Source: Knufia peltigerae (lineage: Eukaryota > Ascomycota > Eurotiomycetes > Chaetothyriales > Trichomeriaceae). Taken from it: DNA of 64,000 nt. The notes beneath the pieces are model-generated. The model ran no database searches and was not told where the DNA came from. It worked only from the letters and a program-made list of their open reading frames with translations. Location: the NCBI GenBank assembly GCA_030247855.1, contig JAPDRN010000016.1, positions 62,001 to 126,000 on the forward strand, given 5' to 3'. Both the position numbers and the translations under genes were made by a program. Shown piece by piece: positions 20,906 through 32,450 of this stretch. Numbering within the stretch: position 1 is the first letter of the stretch; each line of letters starts with the position of its first letter.

Positions 20906-22906
20906 ATGTTGCAAGCTTCTCTCATCGCTACCATCTGTTATGGCCTCGGATGTCTCGCAACTTCGGCTTCCGATGCACAGCTAAAGCTTCAGGGCATGGG
21001 CAGATCAAATACTAAGCCCAACATTGTTTTTATCTTAACAGATGATCAGGATGTACGATTAGACTCCTTGGCATACTTGCCCAATCTTCAACGACACTTA
21101 ATTCGGCATGGTACGGTCTTTGAGCGACATTATTGCACGGTCGCATTGTGCTGCCCTTCGCGGGTCAATTTGTGGACTGGAAAGGCTGCTCACAACACCA
21201 ATGTCACAGATGTGAACCCACCGTATGGTGAGTCTTTGTACATCTTGCTTGGATTTGCTCTGTCTCCTAGAAGCATGCTGATCATCTCAAAGGTGGATAT
21301 CCCAAATTCATCAGTCAGGGATTCAACGAAGCCTGGGTGCCTGTTTGGCTGCAGGAGGCCGGTTATAACACCTATTATACGGGAAAATTGTTCAATGCTC
21401 ACACAGTCAGCAACTATGACTCTCCTTTCCCAGCTGGGTTCACTGGCTCTGATTTCCTTCTTGATCCTCACACTTACGAGTACCTAAACGCCACAACCCA
21501 AAGAGATCGAGAGCCTCCGGTCAGCCATGACGGAGAATATTCTACAGACGTCATAGCGAATAAAGCTTATGGTTTCCTTGATGATGCCGTTGCAGCGCGC
21601 AAGCCATTTTTTTTGACCATAGCACCCATTGCTCCGCATAGTAATCTCAAAATCATAGAGTCCTCGGTGGGAGAACGCATAAACGAGCACTCAATTCTTA
21701 CCTCCCCTCCAGTCCCGGCTGATCGACACAAACATCTATTCAATGACACCAGAGTTCCACGGACTCTCAACTTCAATCCTGACAAAGTTCGTTGACCCAT
21801 ATGACTCTGCCCAGCAATGTCACTGTTTTGGCACTAACAGTCACCTAGGAAAGCGGGGTGTCATGGATCTCACATTTGCCCAGACAGAATCAAGAAAATA
21901 TAGACTTCAACGACGACTTCTATCGCAATAGGCTACGTGCACTACAGGCTGTTGACGATATTATCGATGGAGTCATCACCCGACTATCAGAGCACGGCAT
22001 CCTTGACGATACGTACATCTTCTACTCAAGCGACAACGGCTATCATATCGGACAGCACAGGCTTCAACCGGGAAAAGAATGCGGATTCGAAGAGGATATC
22101 AACGTTCCACTGATCGTTCGGGGACCAAACGTGCCGAAAGGAAAAATCAGCGGCGTCGTGACGTCCCACACTGATTTAGCACCGACCTTCCTGTCCTTAG
22201 CTGGAGCCGGATCCCGTACCGACTTTGATGGTGCCGCCATTCCGCTCACGGAACGGGCGTTGGACGAAGCTAGATATTCCAGACATGAACACGTCAACGT
22301 GGAATACTGGGGGTTCGCCCTGGCCGAGGGCAACTACGGGCGATCGATGTTTTGGAACAACACGTATAAAGGGTTGAGATTGATTGGGGAAGGATACAAC
22401 TTTTATTACGCTGTCTGGTGCAGTGGCGAGCACGAGCTTTATGATCTCAACGTATGAAACCTTGCGCACTAACCGTTCTGTCGAAACCAATTTGTCGATA
22501 CTAACAAAGCCAACAGGATGACCCTCATGAGCTAAACAACCTGTACACCACGAACCATTCGCGACCATATCACTTTGACTCGGCGGGGAATGCCAACAAA
22601 GGACCGGTGAAGCTGTCCAGTCTATTATCACGGCTGGATGCGCTAGTACTGGTGCTAAAGACATGCAAGGCACGTGCATGTACGCATCCGTGGGAAGTCC
22701 TGCATCCATCGGGGGATGTCCAAGATTTGTACCACGCACTCGATGCACGCTTTGACAATTTTTATGAGGTGCAGCAGGCGAAGGTGAGTTTTTCAAGGTG
22801 TGAAAAGGGCTACATTTTGGAAAGTGAGGGTCCTTCCGATATCAAGACCTATTCTTTCGAGGAAATTGGTGCCAGAGGTGGCAGCCAATGGAGTGAGCTC
22901 GTCTGA
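20906..22906 (+). CDS. Secreted arylsulfatase (type I sulfatase)
   Basis: Four exons (20906-21227, 21293-21786, 21849-22451, 22517-22906) encode 602 residues. The enzyme should hydrolyse sulfate esters using a formylglycine made from cysteine. An N-terminal hydrophobic stretch (LIATICYGLGCLATSAS, about residues 6-22) looks like a secretion signal. The metal-binding Asp pair is in 'NIVFILTDDQD' (D46, D47). The sulfatase signature C-X-P-S-R is C82-C83-P84-S85-R86 in 'CCPSRVNLWTGK'. The second signature region 'GYNTYYTGKLFN' and the late metal site 'YIFYSSDNGYHIGQHRL' are present. The C-terminal end closes with 'CSGEHELYDLNDDPHELNNL', as in fungal sulfatases. Introns are GT-AG, 62-65 nt. It probably releases sulfate outside the cell. 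Confidence 0.93.
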
Positions 22907-23078
22907 AATTGAAAGACCCGCTTGCTCATAGACCTTGTTCTGCTGCCGACATCTTAGACCCTATTGTCTTGAACAATTTGCAAAAGCACTTGATTGTTCT
23001 CGGTGAGAAATGGCAGCAGGGTCTGAATGACACCATAGCAGTACTCGAATTATGAATATTTGAAACACAACTTCTCGA

Positions 23079-24368
23079 TCAATCATCATCGGATGTATCA
23101 TCAGAAAGCTCATCCTCATCCTCGTCTTCTTCGTCATCGTCCTCCTCGTCCGCATTCCTTTCAAAAGGGTCGTCTTCATCATCTTCCATACTTATATCCC
23201 CCCATTCCTCCCAACGTTGAATCAATTTGCTGGGCAGTCCAAGCACATATTTGTCGACTCTCTTTGTCTTCAGAATGATTTGACTACCTCTTAAATATGC
23301 TCGACGAAAGGTTTCCCACAACCCAGTGTCCAATCGCGGATGCGGAAAATAGGGGTCGTTCCCCGTCACAGCCACAAAATACTTCTGAACAATACCTCCC
23401 TCATTCAATTCGACTTGTGTAGCCTTATCGAAGTCTAGCATCCACATTTGGATCTCTCTTTGACTAAAATCATCAACAGTCGAGACTGGAGGAGGCATTC
23501 GCCGGTTGTCAGGGTGGTAACTACTAAGTACCGGAGTTGTTGACGTCCCGATCACAAACTCAACGTCTTGTGTGTCAATTTGAGCCTCCCAGTGTAAAAT
23601 TGCTAGCCCAAGGGCCATTTCTTCTGCAAGCCTGTCCATATCAAGCTTGAGTTGTTGGGCTCGGTCAAGGTAGAGTGGAAAGTTTCGTAGGGTGTCGGAG
23701 CTATCGTATAACTCAGAGGCGGGTGCGTTCTGACCAAAGTATAGACGAACGAGACAATCCTTATTGTTGATATTGCCCAACACTTGTTGCTGTGTGGACT
23801 GGTCCGGACTAAAGTACGTCTGTACAATAGCCTCCCTCATCTCTTTGGTGACAGGTAAAATTCGGTCGAGATAAAAAGCGGCGGCCTTGGTACGATCTCC
23901 CTCCGGAAAGTATGATATATTCGTATCCCACCACGGGGATTCCGGACTGTTGAAGAATCGTGCAAGAGGAGAGCGTGGGATTTCGCGGTTGGGAAAGTCG
24001 GCCCGAAAAAGGAACAAACATTTGATGTAGGAATTATACGCCAGGTTTGTGAGGTTAAAGTCGTTCCAGATCGATGAAACATTTGAGCCTCTTTTGATTG
24101 CGTACGATGTTCCTGGAATCTCGAAAATACTGCCACAGCTGCCACGTCCAATATCCCGAAAGGTGACTTGTGTGCCCGAGGGAGGGAAGCGAGCCAAGTT
24201 CATTCGCTGGGCAAAACTCGATGCCGTCGAAATAGCAGTTCCAGAGGACAATGTTCGTTGCAGGGTCACTTCAGGGCTCGTACTAAGCAAGTCTTCCAAA
24301 CGAAGTGAACGTTGAATGCGCTGTGATAGCGTGGTCGCAGTACTCTCGTCTGAAGGTTCTTTTGGCAT
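23079..24368 (-). CDS. DUF3669 protein with kinase-like N-lobe and acidic tail
   Basis: A single-exon 429-residue protein. The middle matches the fungal DUF3669 family (often labelled zinc-finger protein in databases), recognised from 'SPWWDTNISYFP', the charged 'KEMREAIVQTYF' and 'RLYFGQ', and the C-terminal 'QMWMLDFDKATQVEL'. 'RDIGRGSCGSIFEIPGTSYA' followed by IKRG (about 71-94) looks like a kinase-type glycine loop and lysine, and 'LDFD' resembles the metal-binding position, so a kinase-like fold is plausible; catalysis is not shown. The last 45 residues are almost all Asp and Glu. Its function is unknown. A decayed copy of its 3' end lies at 10557-10690. It is convergent with the sulfatase. 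Confidence 0.85.
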   Translation of the reverse strand: MPKEPSDESTATTLSQRIQRSLRLEDLLSTSPEVTLQRTLSSGTAISTASSFAQRMNLARFPPSGTQVTFRDIGRGSCGSIFEIPGTSYAIKRGSNVSSIWNDFNLTNLAYNSYIKCLFLFRADFPNREIPRSPLARFFNSPESPWWDTNISYFPEGDRTKAAAFYLDRILPVTKEMREAIVQTYFSPDQSTQQQVLGNINNKDCLVRLYFGQNAPASELYDSSDTLRNFPLYLDRAQQLKLDMDRLAEEMALGLAILHWEAQIDTQDVEFVIGTSTTPVLSSYHPDNRRMPPPVSTVDDFSQREIQMWMLDFDKATQVELNEGGIVQKYFVAVTGNDPYFPHPRLDTGLWETFRRAYLRGSQIILKTKRVDKYVLGLPSKLIQRWEEWGDISMEDDEDDPFERNADEEDDDEEDEDEDELSDDTSDDD

Positions 24369-26636
24369 CGTTGCGAGTTATTCTTGTGCTGGGGAAAGCT
24401 GTCGTGTGGGAGTAAAGCGCCCGTGTTTAACAATCGAAAACCGCTTTCCGTGAACTCGAGTCTGGGGTGTTGTGTTTATATATGGGAGGCTGAATAACAT
24501 GAAAAGGTCTTTCTCCACAATAATAGTGGACGAGGATCTGGATCTCAAATCATGAGATAAAAGTCAAGGACTAGGAACTAGGCTAGGGACAAGGATGGGC
24601 TAGGGGTAGGGTGTGCGAGCGCAGGCAGCGCCCGAGCCTGGCGCTAAACCCGATTGGGTAGGCCTAAGGCGAGTGCGTGACAATGAGTCACACGTCAGAG
24701 TGAAGCCTTCTTCGTGCATCAAAGGTTGAAAAATATCATCGTTGACAACGCGTGACGCAGCCAGCCTTGACACACAGCGAAGTTTGTTGATTTTATACTC
24801 CATGTACATTGATAGCTTCTCAGGTTCTTTAGACTCCTGCTGCTGATCGAGAGTTTACCTGCAGCCACCACCGTGTGCACTAACACGCTGCATACCGGCT
24901 TCGAGATTGACTCGGGTAGGCGAAAAAATAGAAGGCTTCATGTGCCTGACCACCCACTGCTATTCTGGAACAACTTGGATAATGAGCAATCCATTCCCAA
25001 TAAGGATATCTCACTTGTAGTTGTAGCTGTAGCCGTAGGTCTCTTGGTAATCTACTTGCATTCATGATTTTGTGTACCCTTGGAATGTGCAACCGCGATC
25101 CGTTCGAATGAGACCTTGGTCAATAATACTGCATCGGTAAATGTCCATGCCTCACATGCCGGCCAGACTACTTCTACGAAGAGCTGATGTCCAGACTGTC
25201 GGCGGTTTGTCCTTGCATCACAAATATTCAAGCGTTGACGACACGATACTCTGGTTTGAGATTTTGATAGCACTGAATTCTTGCCGAGTATGTATGGAGC
25301 TTCTGGTGGCCACCACCTACAAAACAGGATGTTTGCCTATATCAAATTTTGGGATTGACCCAACAGAAGAAGAACTAAGTAGGTGGTGTAGCTGCGTAGT
25401 GGAAATATGGTGGAGTGGCATCGAAGGGCAAAATTAGGAGAAGCAGCTTGAGGCGATCCACCGGAATCCCAACTTTGTTCTCGTCAAAGTATAAGACCAT
25501 ACGGTCTGCCTGGAGTTTGGGGATTTGCCCCTCTTCCTCGTCGTCAATGTCTCGCTTCCCCAAGTTCGGACAGGCAGAACATCACATATGCAGCCGTTGC
25601 GTGGAGCATCGTCTAACTCGTGCACTTTCGTAATTCCAGGGTGATCATATGTTGCCACTGCTACTTCAAAACTTTCGGTACTGCTGCTAGGCATACAGCA
25701 CCTCATGAGAGCACACTGATGACTATTTTGAGTCCCTCAATTGCGTACATCGCACATTCTCTTTTGGAATTGCCATTCTCGTCTTAGGTGGGCCAGCTCA
25801 ACCAGTGACTGATAGAGAATGCTCGTCAACGCTGATGGCTGATACAGATTCGGACAAGGCAGGATGTCACAAAGGACCGTGGAGCGTGGACCACTGTACT
25901 GACCATAGATGACTTGCAGTCTCTTCTCCGGATTATCCATGTGGAAAAGCTAGGACTGTGGAAAATCATTTGGCGGAGGCCAAGATCAAGTTCTGGTGGG
26001 GTTTCGAACCAGTCTAGTCCGGTTTTCCTCTCATTGCTCCGGAGTCCGTACCCGAGAATTGTGGAAATCGGCTAGGTCCCCCTCGACCTGTGTCGGGCCT
26101 GACCCGAAATTCCACATGTCTCCCACACCACGTCGTCGTGTGTCGTTCTCCCACAGTTTCGTCTCTCCAGAAGCCAACAACTTGCACTCAATCTCTTGTG
26201 GACGTTGCCACTTTCTCGGCTTGCTATTGGCAAGTCCACCACTGACGGAACTCCCCCGCCCCCCGCGTCTTGAACTTTGACTCCCACGGGGAACGATAGC
26301 AGCGCAAAGTGAGACTAGGCTGGTTCGACCAATCGACCTGTTTGAGGTCTGGATCTCGAACACGATTCTCGATTTCCTTTCCTCTGAGATTGATACTTTT
26401 TTGCTGGGCATATTTCTATCTCCAGTTCAAGCCTTGTTGTCAAAGTCCACCAAGTGGAAGGGATTGAGAACCCAGCAAACATCCCTTACCCCAAATTATA
26501 GCCTTTCTGATCCAAAGAAGAATCGACAGCTCCTTGTCTTCTTATAGTGACCTGCTGTCCCACTCGATCTTATTGATCTCGCCTATCTTCTTTTCAACTC
26601 AGTTCTATTCTTAGTATAAACTTAAGAAAAGGGAAA
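24369..26636. other. Gene-poor 2.3-kb stretch
   Basis: I find no gene I can defend. Minus-strand open frames at 25375-25706 and 26031-26411 have protein-like composition (for example 'ATYDHPGITKVHELDDAPRN' and 'LQADRMVLYFDENKVGIPVD') and could be pieces of a decayed gene, but no family is recognisable. The right 300 bp is the promoter of the sugar-type carrier at 26637, with pyrimidine-rich tracts at about 26530-26600. Confidence 0.4.
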
Positions 26637-28319
26637 ATGGCAGAGGTACTGACAACCGAGCAATCACCCTCCAAGGAAGGGTTCTTCCACCACTATCGTG
26701 CATTCCTGTATTGCGGAGTGGCATGTCTAGGCGCATTTCAACTTGGTGAGTACTAACCAGTTTCCAACGAGGTGTTCGATTGCTGAGACGTTGATCAGGA
26801 TTGGATCTTGGAGCTATCGCTGGTTTCCAGGCGATGCCCGGATTTCTCATGGTGTTCGGTTTTCCAGACAAGACCGCAGTTCTAGGCTGGGGAATCGACC
26901 CAACTGTACAGCAACTTATCAGCTCATTGATGTTGGTCGGTGCTATTGTGTCTTGTTTAGCAATCGGACCCTTGGGAAAGGTCTTGAATCGAAGGTGGAT
27001 GATATTCGTCGGTTGTTGCTTCAACCACCTCGGTGTCATTCTCATGATGGTTGCCACAGATCTTGCAACAATATATGCAGGACGAATCATTATAGGAGTA
27101 TCAGTTGGTATTCTCGACGTTTTGCCGCAACTTTACATTCATGAATGTGCTCCTGGTGCTCAGCGAGGATCACTTCTGGGAGCTTTCAACGTCCTTGTCA
27201 GCGTGGGCTTACTAATCGGCTCGATTGTGGACAACTACACCTCTACCATAATGAGCAAGAACGCTTATCGAATTCCACTGGGTGTATTTTTCATCTGCCC
27301 TGTACTTCTCACAATCGCTTTACCATTCATGCCCGAGACACCAAGATGGCTCATCGAGCACAATAAGCCCGAGCAAGCCAGGAAAGCTTTACGCAGACTC
27401 CGGCATCAGGATACGTCACCACAGCTCCTTGAGGCAGAACTACAAGAGATAACGGTCGCATTCGAAAAAGAAAGCGCCATGACAAAAGGAGTTGCTGTAT
27501 TTGACCTCTTCTCAAAAACAAACCTTCGACGTACACTGCTCTCGGTGGCGATCATGACAACTCTCACCGGATCAGGTGCCGTGTTCATCTTGGTTTATGG
27601 CACTTATTTCTTTGCAATCGCAGGCCAAACTAATGCTTTTGCTGAGAGTGTTGGCATGACTGCAGCTGGTTTGGCTGCAACACTTTTCTCGATGTGGCTC
27701 ATCACCAGAATCGGACGACGGACTATCTTGATGATCGGCTTCGCGGCTCAGTCCGCTGCGATGTTGATTGTTGCGACAGTGTGCCAGTACAGGTCGACCA
27801 GTGTGGTTGGAGGTAGAGTACTGGTTGCTTTTACCATCATCTATCTCTTCTTCTACAACATGTGTATTGCACCTTACGTCTATCTCTGTGCCGGAGAGAT
27901 TCCGACGCAGCGACTGCGAGGCTACACTCTCGGATTATCTATCGGTGTTTCATTCTTGTGGAACTGGGTAGCTAGCTACACTGCTCCATACTTCTTAAAT
28001 CCTCTGGAGCTTAACTGGGCAAGTTGCGTATCTGACATCTCGGTACACCAAGCTAACCTCGTGACAGGGTGGAAAGTACGGGTATATTTGGACTGTTTCC
28101 AACGCCCTGATCCTTGTCTTTGTCTTTTTCTTCGTGCCAGAGACCAAGGACCGCACCTTGGAGGAGATTGACGAGATGTTCGAGGAGAAGATCCCTGCAC
28201 GAAAGTTCAAGCAGTATAGATGTGCTCGTACAGAAGAAGCTCGAGTTGTCGGGATACAAATGGCAGAAGAGAAGCAAAACGGAGCCTCCGATCATGTCGA
28301 GTCTGTCAGAAGCGAGTGA
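26637..28319 (+). CDS. MFS sugar transporter adjoining the monooxygenase cluster
   Basis: Three exons (26637-26745, 26799-28018, 28068-28319) encode 526 residues. It is an SP-family porter with about 12 TM segments. Features are 'QLGLDLGAIAGFQAMPGFL' built across intron 1, 'LNRRWMIFVG' after TM2, 'YIHECAPGAQRGSLLG' (the PxYxxExxPxxxRG motif), 'MPETPRWLIEHNK', 'TRIGRRTILM', 'YLCAGEIPTQRLRGYTLGLSI' and 'VPETKDRTLEEIDEMFEEK'. The second intron is best read as a GC-AG intron (28019-28067, donor GCAAGT), giving LNWGGKYGYIW at the junction. A GT donor 12 bases downstream would add four residues and also stays in frame. It lies on the same strand as, and next to, monooxygenase 1, so it could serve the cluster's substrate or product. 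Its substrate is unknown. Confidence 0.9.
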
Positions 28320-28894
28320 TGTTTGTGTGTGTGAACAGTTAACACACAGCATGGGAAAGAGGACGGTAGAGGTGTTGTAAATATTCTTGTCTTGATTTGC
28401 GCTCACAATTTCATACTGTAGGCTGTGGCTTGCGTTTTTCGTGCGTACAACGTGCTCCCGAGAATGATTAGTTATGTTCAAGGCTTGATAAATCAGATTT
28501 TCACTTACGCTGAACTTCTAAGCTTGCAGATGAATCAAGAGCATGACCTATTATCCTCCAAGGGTGTTAAAGTGCCTTGAGACCTTGCCTTGCATGCTGC
28601 AGAGAGAAGTAACCACTGCTGCGCCAACAAAGCTCTTTCTCCATCATTTCCCCCCAGTATTCATGTGCAGTTGGGGGATGTGGGTATGTGGGACTTGAGC
28701 AAGACCTTCCTGTGGGAGAGACGTACCGGGCTAGAGCCGTTTTATCAGCATCATAGTGCTTCTTAAGTTACTTCAAGTCTGCTAGTTTTGTGAAAAGAAC
28801 AAGTATTCAACTTTGCTTGCCTACTTTCCATTTACCATCTTTACAAGGTTTCAATTCCCCGAGCTACTCACTGTTCTTCTACTCTTCTAGGATA
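28320..28894. other. Intergenic / promoter of monooxygenase 1
   Basis: 575 bp with no gene. It holds the carrier's 3' flank and the promoter of monooxygenase 1. A G-rich stretch with repeated 'TGTGGG' words lies at about 28670-28720. Confidence 0.45.
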
Positions 28895-30428
28895 ATGAAG
28901 TATACCGGTTGCGGGAGTGGTCCTGACGGTGTGGTCTACCCTGGCTCAAGTGGTATCAATGTGATTGTTGTTGGACTAGGTTATGCTGGAGCTACTGCTG
29001 CTATCGAGTGCCATCGAAAAGGTCATAAAGTAGTCATCTACGAGCAAACCCCAGCTGGCTCGACTCTCGGTAAGCACTTGACTTTCACGCTCTTGCACTG
29101 ATACATTGTTCCAGAGTACTCACGTTTCATAGGTGACGTGATTGGCCTTTCTCCAAACTCTGCAAGGATCATCTCAAAATGGGACGATGGCAAAATTCAT
29201 GAGAAAATCAAACCACATGCTGGTCAATATATTGAGAACAACATTCACAAACACGATACTGGAGAGATTCTTTTCAGTCAACCCATGTCAGGGTATTCGA
29301 ATTTCGAGGGCTACTTGGCTCCAAGGCCTTTACTTCTGAAGCTATTCACAGAATACTGCCAAAAACTACGAATTCCAATCTTCTTTGGTAAGCGAGTTCT
29401 TGAAGTCTTTGAGAACGAGCACGAAGCAGGAGTTGTACTGGATGAAGGTGCCAGAGTAACAGCAGATTGCGTGCTTGCTTGTGATGGAGTACATTCTCGG
29501 GCTCGGGGTTTCATTACTAGTGTAAGGGATAAACCATATCCTACCGGCTACGCAGCCTATCGAGCATGGTATGACTCTAGTATTATTCGAGATAATCCCA
29601 AGTTTCAATACCTCTTCGAAGGGAAGCACGACAAAATGGAAGTCTTTATCGGTCCGAACATGCACGCCATCTATGGCACTTGCTCACAACAGAAAATCAT
29701 CACATGGACAATCACCCACAAGGATACCTTTGATGTCAAAGAATCCTGGACACTACCTGGGAAGGTCGAGGATGCGCTTGATTACATCAAAGGCTGGGAT
29801 TCGAGACTTCATGAAGTCATAAAACACACACCAGCAAACCAGATATTCGACCACAAGCTTGCCTGGCGAGATCCTCTGCCACGTTGGACATCAAAACATA
29901 ATCGAATGATAGTATTGGGAGATGCGGCGCACCCATTCCTCCCGACGTCTGGCCAGGGCGCGGGCCAAGCAATAGAGGATTGCGCAACTATCGCAGTTTG
30001 CTTGGAACTGGCAGGCAAGAAACGCGTTCCTCAGGGCTTACAAGTCTGTGAGAAGCTAAGGTAAGCCATCCACACAGCTTTCTTGCCACTGAAACATGCT
30101 AACGTTGTGAACAAGACATGCTAGAGCTTCGCTCGCGCAGAAAATGGGCATCGAAACTCGTGAGATGTGGCATAGGACAAACTGGGAGCTTGTAAAGGAG
30201 CAACCTGATACAGTATCGATGCCGAACCCAGCATGGCTATTTGCACACAGTCCTCAACAGTATGCCTACGATGAGTTTGATTTGGCCCTACACTCGATCG
30301 AGACTGGCATGAACTATGTCCCTACAAACATTCCACCTCCAGACATAAATCACAGGATCAGTGATTATCGAGAACAACAAGGCAAGAGACTATTCAACGG
30401 CACTGCTGTATTGCAGTCAAAGCTGTAA
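28895..30428 (+). CDS. FAD-dependent monooxygenase 1 (salicylate-hydroxylase-like)
   Basis: Three exons (28895-29069, 29133-30060, 30116-30428) encode 471 residues. It is a class-A flavin monooxygenase that would use NAD(P)H and O2 to hydroxylate an aromatic or similar ring. The FAD dinucleotide fold GLGYAG lies in 'VIVVGLGYAGATAAIE', the conserved DG motif in 'ADCVLACDGVHSRAR', and the GD motif in 'VLGDAAHPFLPTSGQGAGQA'. An N-terminal extension ('GPDGVVYPGSSGI') precedes the Rossmann strand and is shared with monooxygenase 3 but not monooxygenase 2. Introns are GT-AG, 63 nt (phase 1) and 55 nt (phase 2). It is one of three paralogs within 15 kb. No signal peptide, so cytosolic. The substrate is unknown. 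Confidence 0.93.
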
Positions 30429-31111
30429 AGGCGAGTTTTCTTGATCTTTGGGGGCCCATTAGACTACATTTCTGTATGCAGTAGTACATACTTCAAAGGT
30501 ACCAAAAAGACCTGTAGCTGGATCGTTTCAGAGTCGCACCCGATTACACTTGCATTCTCTAGCGTAATATTCCTACATCAATATATCATTGTTAGTTGTG
30601 AGAGGCTTCTTTGGGACTGCCAAATAAAGCAACAGTATCAGGCTGCACGGAGTTGCTGTCCGGCAAAGATCCATTGCGGAATCCCCCAAGCAAAACCCCC
30701 GAGGAATAACACCTGGCATAAAACAATGTCCGAATTTTTTCTCTCGTCCGAAAGCTGCATTCTTCTCGGGGAATTCTCAACAGCCGATCAGAAACCTGGG
30801 GGAGGTGTACTCTCTCGTCGCTGGAATCGTCTACTCCATACTGCTCCATTACTCCATACTCCGGGCAACACTCCGGGCTCCACTCCGACGCTTCCCACCC
30901 GTCCACCCCACGTTCGGCCCCTAGTAGTGAACCAGTACTGTTCTGGTGCCCAATGTTTGGAACCACAATGCACTCGACAGCCTGCAACGTGTGATTATCC
31001 ATGAACCAAGAGAACTCCCACACAGGTATCGATACCCTGGGATCTTGAACAGCACTCGCCTTAGACAAAGATCACAAGCTATTGATTATTAACAGCCAAA
31101 ACGTCAACAAG
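30429..31111. other. Intergenic / promoter of the hydrolase gene
   Basis: 683 bp without a supported gene. It contains a short imperfect tandem of 'ACTCC'-type words at 30832-30889 and the hydrolase promoter. Confidence 0.5.
30832..30889. repeat. Short imperfect tandem repeat
   Basis: About 58 bp built from variants of CTCCATACT / CTCCGGGC, seen directly as repeated TACTCCATACT and ACTCCGGGC words. It lies in the spacer between monooxygenase 1 and the hydrolase. No function is evident. Confidence 0.6.
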
Positions 31112-31999
31112 ATGTCTCAAGAAACAGTACCTTGGGACGTCTTTCCACCTACGCCAAAGTTGGACCTTTCAAGAGCGAACCAGCAGGGCTTGGTGACGAA
31201 CCCTCGAGGTATTCGATTATGGCATGCAGTTTTCGGCATTCCACTTGAAAAGACGTTGCTTGCCAATCGGGTACCAATCCTATTGATGCACGGAGGAGTG
31301 AGCAGTTCGGATTGGAATGCTCTGCAAGTCGAATACTTAGCAGCGAACTATTCAGTAATCGTACTGGATTTGCCAGGGCATGGCCGCTCTCCATTCGATG
31401 ATCGAGAACTCTCTTATGAAAAGCTGGCTGGTGATGTTGCAGGAGTACTGGATGTTCTTAAGGTGAATAAAGTTGCAATCATCTCTTGGTCCGAAGGAAC
31501 CATGCTAGCTTGGTCTATGCTAGCTTACGGTCACCACCGTCGAGTGGATCGCATGTTTGCATATTCTGTTTTGGATGATTATCGAAAAGCAGACGCTGAG
31601 AAAGTCATGGGAATCTGGATGGTTGGAGAGTACTTTACTCGAACACAGAGGGAATGGGAGGAGACACATCCAGGAGAGAAGTGGGAAGATTTTCTGGGTG
31701 CGTGGATGAAGATGTGGACGCGAGAACCTATCTGGACTGCTGAAACCTTCAAACATCTTCCGGTCAGAGGAGAAAGCAAGGAAGCTCCCATCGTCTGGGT
31801 GGTTACGGGCGATCACGATGAATGGATTCCGCCGGAGACGCACGACCGGGTCGCCAAGTTCATTCGCAATTCAAGTTACCTCAAAATGCCGAGTGCTGGC
31901 CACCTCACCTTTATGCAGCAGCCTGCAATGTATCATCGCATGATTGAGTGCTTTCTTGAGGATACCAATGTTCCTTCGACTCTGAAGGCTTCTCTGTAG
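31112..31999 (+). CDS. Alpha/beta-hydrolase
   Basis: A single-exon 295-residue protein of the alpha/beta-hydrolase fold, probably cytosolic. The oxyanion region is 'PILLMHGGVSSSDWNALQ' (HGG), followed by 'VIVLDLPGHGRSPFDDRELS' typical of enol-lactonase and C-C-bond hydrolase relatives. The nucleophile elbow reads S-W-S-E-G ('VAIISWSEGTMLAW'); the usual first Gly of G-x-S-x-G is Ser here. The acid is likely in 'VVTGDHDEWIPPETH' and the base His in 'PSAGHLTFMQQP'. The ATG at 31112 is the first in this frame that precedes coding-like sequence. It lies between monooxygenase 1 and the C2H2 regulator on the same strand. Hydrolysis of a lactone, ester or ring-cleavage product would fit the cluster, by inference. 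Confidence 0.87.
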   Translation: MSQETVPWDVFPPTPKLDLSRANQQGLVTNPRGIRLWHAVFGIPLEKTLLANRVPILLMHGGVSSSDWNALQVEYLAANYSVIVLDLPGHGRSPFDDRELSYEKLAGDVAGVLDVLKVNKVAIISWSEGTMLAWSMLAYGHHRRVDRMFAYSVLDDYRKADAEKVMGIWMVGEYFTRTQREWEETHPGEKWEDFLGAWMKMWTREPIWTAETFKHLPVRGESKEAPIVWVVTGDHDEWIPPETHDRVAKFIRNSSYLKMPSAGHLTFMQQPAMYHRMIECFLEDTNVPSTLKASL

Positions 32000-32450
32000 C
32001 TACCGGGTGGGAAGTGTACGGTCACACAGTTGAGAAGATAGCAAAATACTCAAGCTCTTGAAGGACTTATCTCCCGTTGGGAAATTCAAAGGCTCACTCT
32101 CAGTTTATGCCATGGAACAAGGTAAAATTCATAATGTATGGAACAAATGTTGAGCCCGCTGAAGTAACGCCTCTGTTCACGGTCATATCTGCATTACACT
32201 TTTCGTAGTAGCATTTAGATCAGTCCCCATGAGCCCCGCATAATGTGGCTGCGGATCATTTCTTTCTACAACGCTTGAACTTAGACTTCTCCTACGGGGG
32301 GCCTCCGTATCGGCATATAGGCCAGTCGCATTCGGTCTTCTTTACGTTCCTGGCATTCTGGACGACTTTGCCATCTCCTTCATAACACTTACCTAGTGAG
32401 ACTAATCATTCTCTGCAAATATCTTTCGGCAGCTGTATTCAATTTTTGAA
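32000..32450. other. Intergenic / promoter of the C2H2 regulator
   Basis: 451 bp with no open frame of note; the 5' flank of the regulator gene. Confidence 0.5.

Noticed and set aside
25990..26015. Sequence resembling a tRNA B box (GGTTTCGAACC)
   Set aside because: It has an extra T compared with the consensus, and no A box or cloverleaf could be found upstream.
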